A DNA stretch of 13,014 nt, taken from contig NIUZ01000110.1 of NCBI GenBank assembly GCA_002254285.1, positions 1 to 13,014 of the forward strand, written 5' to 3'. The DNA comes from Bacteroidetes bacterium 4572_112. GTDB taxonomy: Bacteria > Bacteroidota > Bacteroidia > Bacteroidales > UBA1556. The notes beneath the pieces are model-generated. The model was not told where the DNA came from, ran no database searches, and saw nothing but the letters and a program-made list of their open reading frames with translations. The translations under genes and the position numbers were made by a program. Positions 1-7,965 of the stretch are shown here, in pieces. Each line of letters starts with the position of its first letter. Position 1 is the first letter of the stretch.

Positions 1-69
1 TAATTTGGTATGACACCTCCTTTTACTTCAACTACGCACAATACACCAATATATAATATTTGTAAGAAC

Positions 70-102
70 AAAAAAAAGCCACATCCCAAGGGATGCAGCT
101 TT
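70..102 (-). terminator. Intrinsic terminator of the rnf operon
   Basis: Read on the minus strand, an uninterrupted 13-bp stem (arms 90-102 and 75-87, two G-T pairs, 2-nt loop) is followed directly by a run of eight T (70-77 on the plus strand are all A; the stem shares its last three pairs with this run). It begins about 30 bp after the rnfA stop codon. This is the classic Rho-independent layout and marks the 3' end of the six-gene operon. Confidence 0.9.
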
Positions 103-133
103 AATATAATCATAACTTATATTATTGTTGCTA

Positions 134-706
134 TTAAGCCAAACCTGTAAAGCCCATAAATGCAAGAGCTAGAATACCACCTACCAAAAGAGCAGCAGGT
201 ACACCACGCATACCTTTAGGCACTTCCATAAGCTCAATATGCTCTCTAATTCCTGAGAACAGTATCATTGCCAAACCAAAGCCAATGGAGTTACCCACAG
301 CAAATATTACACCTTCCATTAGTGTAAAGTCTTTCTGAATAGTAAGTATTGCTACTCCTAATACAGCACAGTTTGTTGTTATAAGTGGTAAGAAAATCCC
401 CAAAGCTTGGTATAATGGAGGCGAAATCTTTTTTAAGATAATTTCTACCATCTGCACCAATGATGCTATTACGAGAATAAATGTTATTGTTTGTAAGAAT
501 TCAAGTCCAAAAGCATTAAGAATATAATGCTGAATAAGCCATGTAACCATTGTTGCTATTACAAGAACAAACATTACTGCTCCACTCATTCCTACAGAAG
601 TTGATACTTTGCCCGAAACTCCTAAAAATGGACATACGCCAAGAAATTGCGCCAACACAATGTTGTTTACAAAAACGGCTCCTATTATTATTAATACATA
701 TTCCAT
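134..706 (-). CDS. rnfA: Rnf complex integral membrane subunit RnfA
   Basis: RnfA is one of the two homologous integral membrane subunits of the Rnf complex, which couples electron transfer between ferredoxin and NAD to Na+ or H+ transport. The 190-residue product is close to the usual length of about 190-195 and is almost entirely hydrophobic, with about six membrane segments. The N-terminal signature around residues 14-29 (VNNIVLAQFLGVCPFLG) contains Cys25, and a second conserved Cys113 lies in TTNCAVLG. In this family these cysteines, together with the matching pair in RnfE, bind a [2Fe-2S] cluster inside the membrane. It is the last gene of the operon: its ATG lies 9 bp after the rnfE stop, and a terminator follows. 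No lesion is visible. Confidence 0.96.
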   Translation of the reverse strand: MEYVLIIIGAVFVNNIVLAQFLGVCPFLGVSGKVSTSVGMSGAVMFVLVIATMVTWLIQHYILNAFGLEFLQTITFILVIASLVQMVEIILKKISPPLYQALGIFLPLITTNCAVLGVAILTIQKDFTLMEGVIFAVGNSIGFGLAMILFSGIREHIELMEVPKGMRGVPAALLVGGILALAFMGFTGLA

Positions 707-715
707 ATCTATATG

Positions 716-1324
716 TTATTTAGAGTTTATTTTTTTAGTTATTGCTATTAAATATCCTAGTACAATAAATGCTCCCGGAGCAAGTACAAATACTATCATT
801 GTGATTGGGTTTCCCTTATCATCAGTAGGGAAAATATGCAACGGAATACCAAATATAGCTCCCGAGCCTAGTATTTCACGAATTCCACCAAGTATAGTCA
901 GTGCTAGCGAAAAACCTAATCCCATTCCAAAACCATCAATTATGGAATCGAAAACATTGTTTTTAGATGCAAAAGCCTCTGCTCTTCCCAATACAATACA
1001 GTTTACCACAATAAGTGGAATAAATAATCCCAATTGTGCGTGTAATGCTTGTAGGTAACCTTGCATTAATAAGTCAACAACTGTTACAAATGACGCAATA
1101 ATTACAATAAAAGCAGGAATACGAACTTTGTCTGGAATAAAATTCTTGACCATGGAAATGGACATATTCGACATCATAAGTACAAAAGTGGTTGCCAATC
1201 CCATACCTAATCCATTAATTGCAGAGGTTGTTACTCCCAATGTTGGGCATAAACCCAGTAAAAGAACAAATACTGGATTCTCTTTTACAAGACCCTTTGT
1301 TAAATTTTGAAGTGTACTATTCAT
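716..1324 (-). CDS. rnfE: Rnf complex integral membrane subunit RnfE
   Basis: RnfE is the partner and homologue of RnfA in the membrane core of Rnf. From the ATG at 1324 the product has 202 residues and about six hydrophobic segments, with Cys26 (GLCPTLG) and Cys109 (VNCIVLG) in positions equivalent to Cys25 and Cys113 of RnfA. The reading frame is open further upstream to 1417, but that part lies inside rnfG and encodes a non-homologous, charged extension. The start at 1324 is chosen because AAAGGAGG stands 8 nt in front of it and the protein then begins MNSTLQNLTKG, as is normal for RnfE. The start overlaps the rnfG stop by 8 nt (ATGAATAG), implying translational coupling. Confidence 0.95.
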   Translation of the reverse strand: MNSTLQNLTKGLVKENPVFVLLLGLCPTLGVTTSAINGLGMGLATTFVLMMSNMSISMVKNFIPDKVRIPAFIVIIASFVTVVDLLMQGYLQALHAQLGLFIPLIVVNCIVLGRAEAFASKNNVFDSIIDGFGMGLGFSLALTILGGIREILGSGAIFGIPLHIFPTDDKGNPITMIVFVLAPGAFIVLGYLIAITKKINSK

Positions 1325-1904
1325 TAGTCTTTCCTCCTTTTTCTTTATATGTTTTATAAGCTCTTGCTGTTGCATCACAAAAAGCTCTAGAGCTAATGGT
1401 AGCAGCTGTAATAGCATCTACATCGCCACCATCTTTGGTAACACTTAGTTTATAAGTTTTAGGATCTTTTCCATTGAACTGATTACTCCAGTCTGATTTC
1501 TTTTTATCCATTTTATCACCCAAGCCCGGAGTTTCTTTATGCTCCAATACCGAGGTTTTAATAATCACACCCTGAGTATCAAATCCTACCATAATTTTAA
1601 AAACTCCACTAAATCCTTTTTCAGTATAAGTTTCGATGGCGGTACCCACAAGGCTGTCGTTTTTATATGCTTCGTAAAATGTAAGAGAATCTTTTCCTGT
1701 ATCAGGCATCCTGCTATACACCACCAAAGTATCAAATGCTGGCACTACTTTACCAATTGCCTCTTGAAGTTTCTTTTGTTTTGCTGCTGCAATAACATCA
1801 AATGTTTGCATATAAACAAAACCTAGCACCGCTCCGGCTACTCCTACTACAACGAATAGGCGCAATACCATATTTATAAATGTTGATTCTGGTTTTTTAG
1901 ACAT
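1317..1904 (-). CDS. rnfG: Rnf complex FMN-binding subunit RnfG
   Basis: RnfG is the membrane-anchored subunit with an extracytoplasmic FMN-binding domain; FMN is attached covalently to a Thr by the flavin transferase ApbE. The 195-residue product has one N-terminal membrane segment (about residues 11-33), a conserved HKETPGLGDK block at 122-131, and the flavinylation motif DAITAATIS at 163-171, in which Thr169 is the expected attachment residue. The common form of the motif is DxxTGAT; here Ala167 replaces the Gly. No apbE gene is in the window, so the transferase must be encoded elsewhere. The start overlaps the rnfD stop by 8 nt (ATGTCTAA) behind a good Shine-Dalgarno, and the end overlaps the rnfE start by 8 nt. 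Confidence 0.94.
   Translation of the reverse strand: MSKKPESTFINMVLRLFVVVGVAGAVLGFVYMQTFDVIAAAKQKKLQEAIGKVVPAFDTLVVYSRMPDTGKDSLTFYEAYKNDSLVGTAIETYTEKGFSGVFKIMVGFDTQGVIIKTSVLEHKETPGLGDKMDKKKSDWSNQFNGKDPKTYKLSVTKDGGDVDAITAATISSRAFCDATARAYKTYKEKGGKTNE
1333..1340 (-). promoter_or_regulatory. Shine-Dalgarno of rnfE
   Basis: AAAGGAGG on the minus strand, 8 nt before the ATG at 1324. It fixes the rnfE start inside the 3' end of rnfG. Such a strong Shine-Dalgarno is notable because most other starts in this window (plug gene, dnaK, S9 peptidase) have none, as is common in Bacteroidota. Confidence 0.8.
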
Positions 1905-2892
1905 TTTTCATCTCCTTTCCAAATCTTTTAGGTTTAAAAGCATTATTGAGGTGAGGTACAACTGCATTCATAAGAAGAATAGCAAATGAAACACCCTCAG
2001 GATAAGCTCCCCAAACACGTATTATTATTGTTAAAATACCAATTCCAGCACCAAATATAAGCTGACCCTTGCCAGTCATTGGCGAGGTAACCATATCTGT
2101 AGCCATAAAGAAAGCTCCAAGCATTACACCACCCGTTACTAGGTGAAATAATGGATTTACATAAACCTCAGGATTAATTAACCAAAATATGCCTGAAAAT
2201 ATAAGTATCGAAGCTAAAAAGCTAACAGGAATATGCCAAGTGATTATTTTTTTGAATATTAGAAACAAACCTCCCAAAAGAAGTAAGAAAGCCGAAACTT
2301 CACCCATCGAACCACCGTTCATACCAAGAAACATATCGGTAAATGACGGTATTTGATCCATTAAGCTAGAAACACTATCACCTTTTTTAAGACCTTCTTT
2401 AACTATTCCTAGTGGAGTAGCTCCTGAAATGGCATCCTGCATAGGAAATACTTTTTCTATAATTGGATAAGACGTCATTTGCACTGGGAAGGAAATCAAT
2501 AAGAAAACACGACCTACAATTGCTGGATTGAAAGGATTTTTCCCCAAACCACCAAAAGACATTTTCGCTACACCAATTGCCATTAGCGAACCTAATACTA
2601 TCATCCAAATTGGCAATGTAGAAGGAACGTTGAATGCCAATAGAATACCTGTTATTACTGCCGAACCATCACCCAATTGTGATTTCTGTTTCATAATAAA
2701 TTTGGTAATCAAATACTCGAAAAGCACAGCAGAAAGTACCGCCGCTAGCGTAACCTTTATTGCTCCCATTCCGAAAAAATAGAAAGAAGCAAGCATTGCA
2801 GGAGCCATAGCTGCCACCACTAACCACATTACTTTTTCTACACTAAGACCGCCATGTATATGTGGTGATCCCGAAACTGTTAATAATTTCAT
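1897..2892 (-). CDS. rnfD: Rnf complex membrane subunit RnfD
   Basis: RnfD is an integral membrane subunit carrying covalently bound FMN and is thought to form part of the ion path. The 331-residue product is polytopic, of usual length for the family (about 320-350). It shows the family blocks GDGSAVITGILLAFNVP (75-90), KNPFNPAIVGRVF (118-130), the flavinylation motif DAISGATPLG (153-162) with Thr159 as the expected FMN attachment site, and MATDMVTSPMT (263-273). The C-terminus contains the conserved RVWGAYPEGVSFAILLMNA region (292-310). The gene starts 27 bp after the rnfC stop and overlaps rnfG by 8 nt. The sequence looks intact. Confidence 0.96.
   Translation of the reverse strand: MKLLTVSGSPHIHGGLSVEKVMWLVVAAMAPAMLASFYFFGMGAIKVTLAAVLSAVLFEYLITKFIMKQKSQLGDGSAVITGILLAFNVPSTLPIWMIVLGSLMAIGVAKMSFGGLGKNPFNPAIVGRVFLLISFPVQMTSYPIIEKVFPMQDAISGATPLGIVKEGLKKGDSVSSLMDQIPSFTDMFLGMNGGSMGEVSAFLLLLGGLFLIFKKIITWHIPVSFLASILIFSGIFWLINPEVYVNPLFHLVTGGVMLGAFFMATDMVTSPMTGKGQLIFGAGIGILTIIIRVWGAYPEGVSFAILLMNAVVPHLNNAFKPKRFGKEMKNV
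1912..1917 (-). promoter_or_regulatory. Shine-Dalgarno of rnfG
   Basis: AAGGAG on the minus strand, 7 nt before the rnfG ATG at 1904 and inside the 3' end of rnfD. Together with the 8-nt gene overlap it indicates coupled translation of rnfD and rnfG. Confidence 0.7.
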
Positions 2893-2919
2893 ATTTATAT
2901 TATCTTTAACTTAAAATTA

Positions 2920-4257
2920 CTACTTAACTGACCGTTGGCGAATCATAAAACTAACGTTAGATTTACCTAAGCGAATATTATCGAGCAATGGACGTGATGA
3001 TGGACAAGTATAAACACATGAGCCACATTCTATACAATCCATAATAAGTTCTTGCTCACATTTTTCGTTCTCGCCCATACGAGCGATAATAGAAAGTAAA
3101 TGTGGCTCTAAACCCATTGGACATACAGTAGTACATTTACCACAGCGAATACAGTTTTTAACTTCATGGCGCTTGCTCTCTTCATTACGAATTGCCAATA
3201 CTCCAGAAGTACCTTTAGTAACAGAGGCATCGATGCTAGGAATAGACTTACCCATCATTGGACCACCATTTATCACCTTACCCGTAGCATCCATATCACA
3301 ATTTGCTTCTTGCAATAGATTTGCAATAGGAATTCCTATTCTTACTCTATAATTAGAAGGATTTTGAACAGGATAACCAGTTACAGTAACAATACGCTCA
3401 AATAATGGTTTGTTCTTTTGAATAGCTTCATAAATTGCAAAAGTAGTACCTACATTATTTACAACACAGCCTACTGTTAGTGGTAATTTACCCGATTGAA
3501 TTTGACGACCCAAAAGCGCATCAATCAACTGTTTTTCACCACCTTGAGGATATTGCACCTTAAGAGCTTTCACCTCAATATTAGAATCTTGCTCTGCCAA
3601 TTTACTCAAATGAGCAATTGCATCAGTTTTATTATTTTCAATTCCGATGATGGTTTTCTTTGCTCCCAAAGCTTTCATCATAATGCGAATTCCAACAATA
3701 ATCTCCTCCCCTTTTTCCATCATTAGCTGATGGTCAGAAGTAAGATAAGGCTCACATTCCACAGCGTTAATAATAAGGTACTCAGGATTTTTACCCTCAG
3801 GTACAATATACTTAACATGCGATGGGAAAGTAGCACCACCAAGGCCTACAATACCGCACTCCTTAATTTTTTCTGTAATTTGAAAAGCATCAAGAGTAAT
3901 ATCCTTAATTAAAGTATCGCTACTATCAATTCCCTCGGCCCACTCATCGCCTTCTACATTAATAATAATTGACTCCTTGCGGAATCCTGTAGAATCAATA
4001 CGTGGTTCTATTTTAAATACTTTTCCTGAAACAGGAGAGTGAATTTTGGCAGCAATAAAACCTTTGGCTTCAGCTATTAGCTGACCCACCTTCACCATAT
4101 CACCTCTTTTTACAATAGGTTGTGAAGGCGCTCCAAGGTTTTGATTCATTGGGATTACTACCTGCTTAGGAATTTCAATATTTTTTATTGCCATTCCTGC
4201 TGAAAGCTTATTCTCTGGAGGATGAATACCTCCTATATTAAATGTTAATAAACCCAT
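2920..4257 (-). CDS. rnfC: Rnf complex NADH/FMN-binding subunit RnfC
   Basis: RnfC is the cytoplasmic subunit that binds NADH and FMN and exchanges electrons with RnfB. The 445-residue product matches the short form of anaerobes; enterobacterial RnfC carries a long extra C-terminal tail. Visible parts in order: an N-terminal barrel/hybrid-type region, the flavin/nucleotide block GLGGATFPSHVKY (138-150), NAVECEPYLTSD (164-175), a SLBB-like region around 290-335, and two [4Fe-4S] motifs with Cys369/372/375/379 and Cys408/411/414/418. The ATG at 4257 is only 2 nt past the rnfB stop, so translation is probably coupled. The gene appears complete. Confidence 0.97.
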   Translation of the reverse strand: MGLLTFNIGGIHPPENKLSAGMAIKNIEIPKQVVIPMNQNLGAPSQPIVKRGDMVKVGQLIAEAKGFIAAKIHSPVSGKVFKIEPRIDSTGFRKESIIINVEGDEWAEGIDSSDTLIKDITLDAFQITEKIKECGIVGLGGATFPSHVKYIVPEGKNPEYLIINAVECEPYLTSDHQLMMEKGEEIIVGIRIMMKALGAKKTIIGIENNKTDAIAHLSKLAEQDSNIEVKALKVQYPQGGEKQLIDALLGRQIQSGKLPLTVGCVVNNVGTTFAIYEAIQKNKPLFERIVTVTGYPVQNPSNYRVRIGIPIANLLQEANCDMDATGKVINGGPMMGKSIPSIDASVTKGTSGVLAIRNEESKRHEVKNCIRCGKCTTVCPMGLEPHLLSIIARMGENEKCEQELIMDCIECGSCVYTCPSSRPLLDNIRLGKSNVSFMIRQRSVK

Positions 4258-4259
4258 AG

Positions 4260-5258
4260 CTAGTTTTTATCATTATTAGTGGATTCAACTTTAACATCAG
4301 AAGCTGTTTTTTCTGATTTCTCTTTATTATCAGCCACTTTTTCTTCAGTTTTTGATTCTTCTTTTTCCTCTTTAGGCTTATCTGCCGCTGATTTTTCTAC
4401 CTTTGGTTTTGCAACTTTAGGCTTATCAGCTTTTGGTTTCCTAGGTTTGAAGTTTAGCTCATGAATAGCATCCGTAGGACAAACCTCCACACATTTGCGA
4501 CATAGAGTACAAACATCATATTTAATATATGCAAGGAAGTTATCGAAATCGATAGCATCAAATTTACATGCCTTAACACAAGCCTTACAGCCAATACAAG
4601 CCACAGTACAATTAGCCTTTGCCAGTGGACCTTTTTCTTCGTTAATACAAGAAACAAAAATACGTTTCTCCTTAGGGCCTCTATCTCTTAGCTCAAGAAT
4701 GTCGCGAGGACAAGCTTCAACACAAGCATTACAAGCCACACAGTTGATTTTTACAACTGGTAGGTTTGTTTCGGGGTCCATATACATGGCGTCAAAATCG
4801 CAGGCATCGACACATTCGCCGCCGCCTAAGCAACCATACTGACAACCACCAACTCCTGCCGATAGATTTGTTGTAAAACTACATGTACTATCTCCATCGT
4901 AATCAAACTTTGGAATGGAGTTTTTAATTGAGCCATTGCATCGTAATACTGCAATTTGAGGTTTTTTTTCTACAGCCTCTACACCTAATAAAGGTGCTAA
5001 GCTTTTCATCAAGTCATTTCCTCCTACTGGGCAGAAAAAACCATCCATTGTTTCGGCCTTAACCATACCTTCGGCAAATGCGCGACAACCTGCATAACCA
5101 CAGCCACCACAATTTGCACCAGGCAATGCCTCGTCAACCAAATCAATTTTAGGATCCTCTATCACTTTGAACTTTTGAGCTACAAAGAATAATATTATTG
5201 CCGCTCCAACTCCAATGGAGGACATCACTAATATTGCGTTTAATACTGAACCGTCCAC
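4260..5258 (-). CDS. rnfB: Rnf complex ferredoxin-like iron-sulfur subunit RnfB
   Basis: RnfB is the electron-entry or exit subunit that interacts with ferredoxin. The 332-residue product begins with one membrane anchor (about residues 8-27), then the Fe-S domain CGGCGYAGC (Cys50/53/58, with Cys76). It continues with a cysteine-rich ferredoxin region: Cys139/143/149/153, Cys173/176/179/183, Cys221/224/227/231 and Cys250/253/256/260. This multi-cluster version is the form seen in Bacteroidota. Residues 271-332 are a low-complexity tail rich in Lys, Glu, Pro and Ala that carries no recognisable domain. The start codon is GTG at 5258, placing the membrane anchor at the N-terminus; no Shine-Dalgarno is visible. 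It is the first gene of the operon, 2 nt before rnfC. Confidence 0.95.
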   Translation of the reverse strand: MDGSVLNAILVMSSIGVGAAIILFFVAQKFKVIEDPKIDLVDEALPGANCGGCGYAGCRAFAEGMVKAETMDGFFCPVGGNDLMKSLAPLLGVEAVEKKPQIAVLRCNGSIKNSIPKFDYDGDSTCSFTTNLSAGVGGCQYGCLGGGECVDACDFDAMYMDPETNLPVVKINCVACNACVEACPRDILELRDRGPKEKRIFVSCINEEKGPLAKANCTVACIGCKACVKACKFDAIDFDNFLAYIKYDVCTLCRKCVEVCPTDAIHELNFKPRKPKADKPKVAKPKVEKSAADKPKEEKEESKTEEKVADNKEKSEKTASDVKVESTNNDKN

Positions 5259-5287
5259 TATTTATAATTTAAATTTAATAATATGCC

Positions 5288-5295
5288 CAAAATTA
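5288..5295 (-). promoter_or_regulatory. Candidate -7 promoter box of the rnf operon
   Basis: TAATTTTG on the minus strand matches the Bacteroidota housekeeping -7 consensus TAnnTTTG exactly. It lies about 30 nt in front of the rnfB GTG. A TTTG that could serve as the -33 element occurs at 5324-5327, but its spacing (28 nt) is longer than usual, so only the -7 match is convincing. Confidence 0.5.
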
Positions 5296-5705
5296 GTTTT
5301 TTTATTAGGCGAGCACATTTACCCAAATAATACCATTTTCATACTTATTGATTGATTTTTCGCAAATTCAACCTAAATAAGAAACTAAAATTTTTATTCC
5401 TTTTTAAACCCAAATTATTCGCTATGTGCTTATAATTTAGGCCCTACAAAATACATGTTATTGTTACTTGGATAACAAAAATTATTATAAACTTTATTAT
5501 ATGATATTTGTTAATTATATTTTAATTTTTTTTGAAAAAAGTTGCGCTTATTTTATATTAAAAATCACAATTATGGCAGTATATTTTACACTGAAATATT
5601 GAAGAATAAAATTTTAAGAAAATTATTGGAAATTTTAGACCAATCATATTCTCTTATGAAGAATAAATTGATGTTTTGAGAAAATGATTATTCGTATTTT
5701 GGATA
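5296..5705. other. AT-rich gene-free interval between rnfB and the DUF4421 pseudogene
   Basis: About 410 bp of very AT-rich sequence with many A and T runs and no open frame that looks like a gene. No clear terminator for the upstream plug/DUF4421 unit is visible: the best candidate is a 5-bp stem near 5648-5664 with no T run behind it. I see no riboswitch-like or repeat structure. In many Bacteroidota an rseC-type gene stands directly upstream of rnfB; it is not present here. Confidence 0.6.
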
Positions 5706-6577
5706 TTACTTAAATCTCAAACCTCCACCAAGGCTTATGAGCATAAAGTTATTCTTAAGCTTCATGTTCTGCACCTTATAGTTATTGCTATAATAAACAA
5801 ACATAAGTTTAACAAAAGCATTATCAACATTATATCCGAATACTTGCTGAAACCTAAACTGTGGCATTAATTGCGCTCCCCATCCTCTATCACTATCTAC
5901 TTCATAAGTTTGAACTTGAAAACCCAAACCTACTAATGCAAAGGTTGTTGAATAAAAATCCTTATGCACAAATGTATATGCATAACCTGGTCTTACGTTA
6001 ATACTTACATAACCTCCCTTGCGAAATAAAGTTGCGTCCTTATAATACTCCTGCTGCGAATATGGTATTAATGTGGAGTCATTATTAAGATTTGAGAAAT
6101 TAGCCCCAACTTGTATTGCAAATCCACCAGCACTTTTGAGCTGTTTTTCAGTTTTGGATTTGCTAAATAATATCCCTGATTTTTTACAAAAAAGAAATCA
6201 AGACCCCAATTAGCAAAATGGGTTTGTGTTCCCAAATATAATGAGAAAGATTCTGTATTTCCAATATTATTAAGATAAGATGGTATTTTGAAAGAAAAAC
6301 CCAATGTCAGCCATTTATACGAAGCTGAAAGAGCAAACTTCATTGGTGTATTGGGTTTATAAATGATTTTTTGCCCATCACCACCTTTATCCTCTATGGA
6401 AAAATCGTTGGTACGAAGAAAAAATGATGGATTTATGGTAAATCTATGAGAATAAGTATAAACGTAATTAGTATCAGACCAAGCAAGTTTATCAAGCTTA
6501 TCTTTTACATTATCAATCTTTTGCGCATTCAACTGCCCAAAAACAATAAAAAGAAAAAATAAAAGACCTAATCGCAT
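5706..6577 (-). pseudogene. Frameshifted DUF4421-type outer-membrane protein gene
   Basis: The 5' part (ATG at 6577) encodes a signal peptide ending LNA-Q (residues 1-19), then DTNYVYTYSHRF, YKPNTP, ASYKWLTLGFSFKIP and NQGYYLANP, the pattern I associate with the DUF4421 family of predicted beta-barrel proteins. This frame runs into unrelated sequence and stops at 6068. The second half continues in another frame: from about 6150 down to 5706 it reads TEKQLKSAGGF and then alternating beta-barrel-like strands ending GGGLRFK. The frames join near a T4 run (plus-strand 6152-6155). The shift equals loss of 1 (or 3n+1) bases. Spliced, the product would be about 290 residues. From memory, family members have roughly 40 more residues between the GYYL and KSAG motifs, so a deletion rather than a single-base loss is possible. 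The function is unknown. It lies 15 nt behind the plug-family gene and is probably cotranscribed with it. Confidence 0.75.
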
Positions 6578-6592
6578 AACTCTAATTCAATA

Positions 6593-7882
6593 TTAATAGT
6601 TCTCGTTAATAGTAGAAAATCCTATTAATCTATCCCAATACTCACCTTGGTCTTTATAATAAACATACATAGTATATTTATTCATTGTTTCGCTATAATT
6701 ACCTTCAAACAAACCAGCATTACCTTTGGTTTCACCATTTGGCACATATACATATTGATAATTATAATATCCTTGCTTCAAAAGTAATGAGGTAGTATAT
6801 TGTTGCGAAAGCCTATCATAAGCCATGCGCGATGAGTTATCAATTCGCCAATCGGTAAGCGCACCCACAAGGTAAACTCCCCCATCAATAAGTGTGCTAT
6901 CAAGCTTAAGACTGAAATCTACAAAAGCATAATCTGCCTCAATATGCCCACTAAACTGAGGATCATCCCAATCGATAATAGAGAAATTACCATTCAGTTC
7001 TTCGTATTTTAAGTATCTAGTACGTGGCAAATCTGTAAGCATTTTCACTGTATAACCTGCCGAATCATAAATTATTCTATTAACATTTGCCGATTGTATT
7101 TTCAAGCTTCTAATATCCAATATTCGAAATTCGTTATTGGCATCAAAAAGAATATCGTTTGCCGTATTAAAATACAGAAATTCGTCATTCATTATTTTTG
7201 GCTGATGCTTAACAATCATATTATCTGTTCTGCCATTCTGCTGAATAACTAAGGTAAAATCCTCATAAATATTTGGCATAGGATAACCTGCAGTTACAAC
7301 CTTTACATACATCTCTTGATGAGTCATACGATAATGAGGTGATTTTGCCATCATATATTCAGTTTCCACGGCAACCCTATTCTCTACCACATACATACGT
7401 CGCGTAATAAGAGCTTTATCAGGATCATCATCAGAGTATATTTTCAATAAATAATTACCAGATTTTGTAAACTTCATATTTGGCGATGGCAATTGCACCT
7501 GATAATGAGTATATCGCATGGTGGTATTCAAAGATGTTGTATTTACATTAAAATACTCTTCGTTTGTACCATCCATATATTCCATTGATAGTAAATCTGC
7601 AGGAGTCCAGTCAGCATTACAAAGTATAAATGAGTAATAATAAGTATTGCTTTCAGCATTTAGGTCATCAAACTTTAATGTTAGAGTTTGGTTGGATCCC
7701 AAATCTATAAAAGGAGCACTTAAATCAAAACCTGTTTTATATAGTTTTACACTCTTAAAATTCTCGCTGTATATATAATCTTCATAACGGATGTAATCAC
7801 CATCATAATAATCTTCTTCACTCTGCGCGAAAGTATTTAAGGATGTAAATATAATTAGTAGTAATAGTATTTTTCGAATCAT
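6593..7882 (-). CDS. Type IX secretion system plug-family protein (DUF5103)
   Basis: From the ATG at 7882 the product has 429 residues and begins with a signal peptide (1-20) ending TFAQ. The body matches the family once called DUF5103. Visible blocks are YYYSFILCNADWTPADLLSM (81-100), TMRYTHYQVQLP (121-132), SGNYLLKIY (141-149), QQNGRTDNMI (214-223) and NNEFRILDIRSL (249-260), followed by a C-terminal beta-sandwich-like part with YLVGALTDW (337-345) and NYSETMNKYTMYVYY (395-409). Known family members plug the giant SprA translocon of the T9SS in the outer membrane. The reading frame is open to a TTG at 7906, but that start overlaps the promoter box at 7904-7911, so the ATG is preferred. No SprA or other T9SS core gene is in the window, so the assignment rests on family resemblance only. 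Confidence 0.85.
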   Translation of the reverse strand: MIRKILLLLIIFTSLNTFAQSEEDYYDGDYIRYEDYIYSENFKSVKLYKTGFDLSAPFIDLGSNQTLTLKFDDLNAESNTYYYSFILCNADWTPADLLSMEYMDGTNEEYFNVNTTSLNTTMRYTHYQVQLPSPNMKFTKSGNYLLKIYSDDDPDKALITRRMYVVENRVAVETEYMMAKSPHYRMTHQEMYVKVVTAGYPMPNIYEDFTLVIQQNGRTDNMIVKHQPKIMNDEFLYFNTANDILFDANNEFRILDIRSLKIQSANVNRIIYDSAGYTVKMLTDLPRTRYLKYEELNGNFSIIDWDDPQFSGHIEADYAFVDFSLKLDSTLIDGGVYLVGALTDWRIDNSSRMAYDRLSQQYTTSLLLKQGYYNYQYVYVPNGETKGNAGLFEGNYSETMNKYTMYVYYKDQGEYWDRLIGFSTINENY

Positions 7883-7903
7883 AGTATTAAAATATTTATA
7901 GGG

Positions 7904-7911
7904 CAAAGATA
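7904..7911 (-). promoter_or_regulatory. Candidate -7 promoter box of the plug/DUF4421 unit
   Basis: TATCTTTG on the minus strand is an exact match to the Bacteroidota -7 consensus TAnnTTTG. It lies 21 nt before the ATG at 7882, which would give a leader of only about 15 nt. No TTTG is seen at the usual -33 distance. It supports the shorter start of the plug-family gene. Confidence 0.5.
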
Positions 7912-7965
7912 TGGTATTTTTTAAAGAATCTTATTCTAAAAATAAAATCAGATAAGTCATAGTAA

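Noticed and set aside
1..69. AGGAGGT-like sequence on the minus strand near 16-22, suggesting a gene start off the left edge
   Set aside because: No ATG follows within a suitable distance inside the window, and the region lies after a strong terminator; there is too little sequence to support a gene.
609..1058. 149-codon plus-strand open frame opposite rnfA/rnfE
   Set aside because: It is antisense to two clearly conserved membrane genes; its reading frame is a by-product of their codon composition.
1324..1417. Longer rnfE start at 1417
   Set aside because: The extra 31 residues overlap rnfG coding sequence and are not like RnfE; the ATG at 1324 has a strong Shine-Dalgarno and the normal RnfE N-terminus.
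5514..5540. T8-G-A6 stretch as a terminator of the plug/DUF4421 unit
   Set aside because: The stem would be A-T only with almost no loop and it lies more than 160 bp past the stop; it looks like local AT-rich composition.
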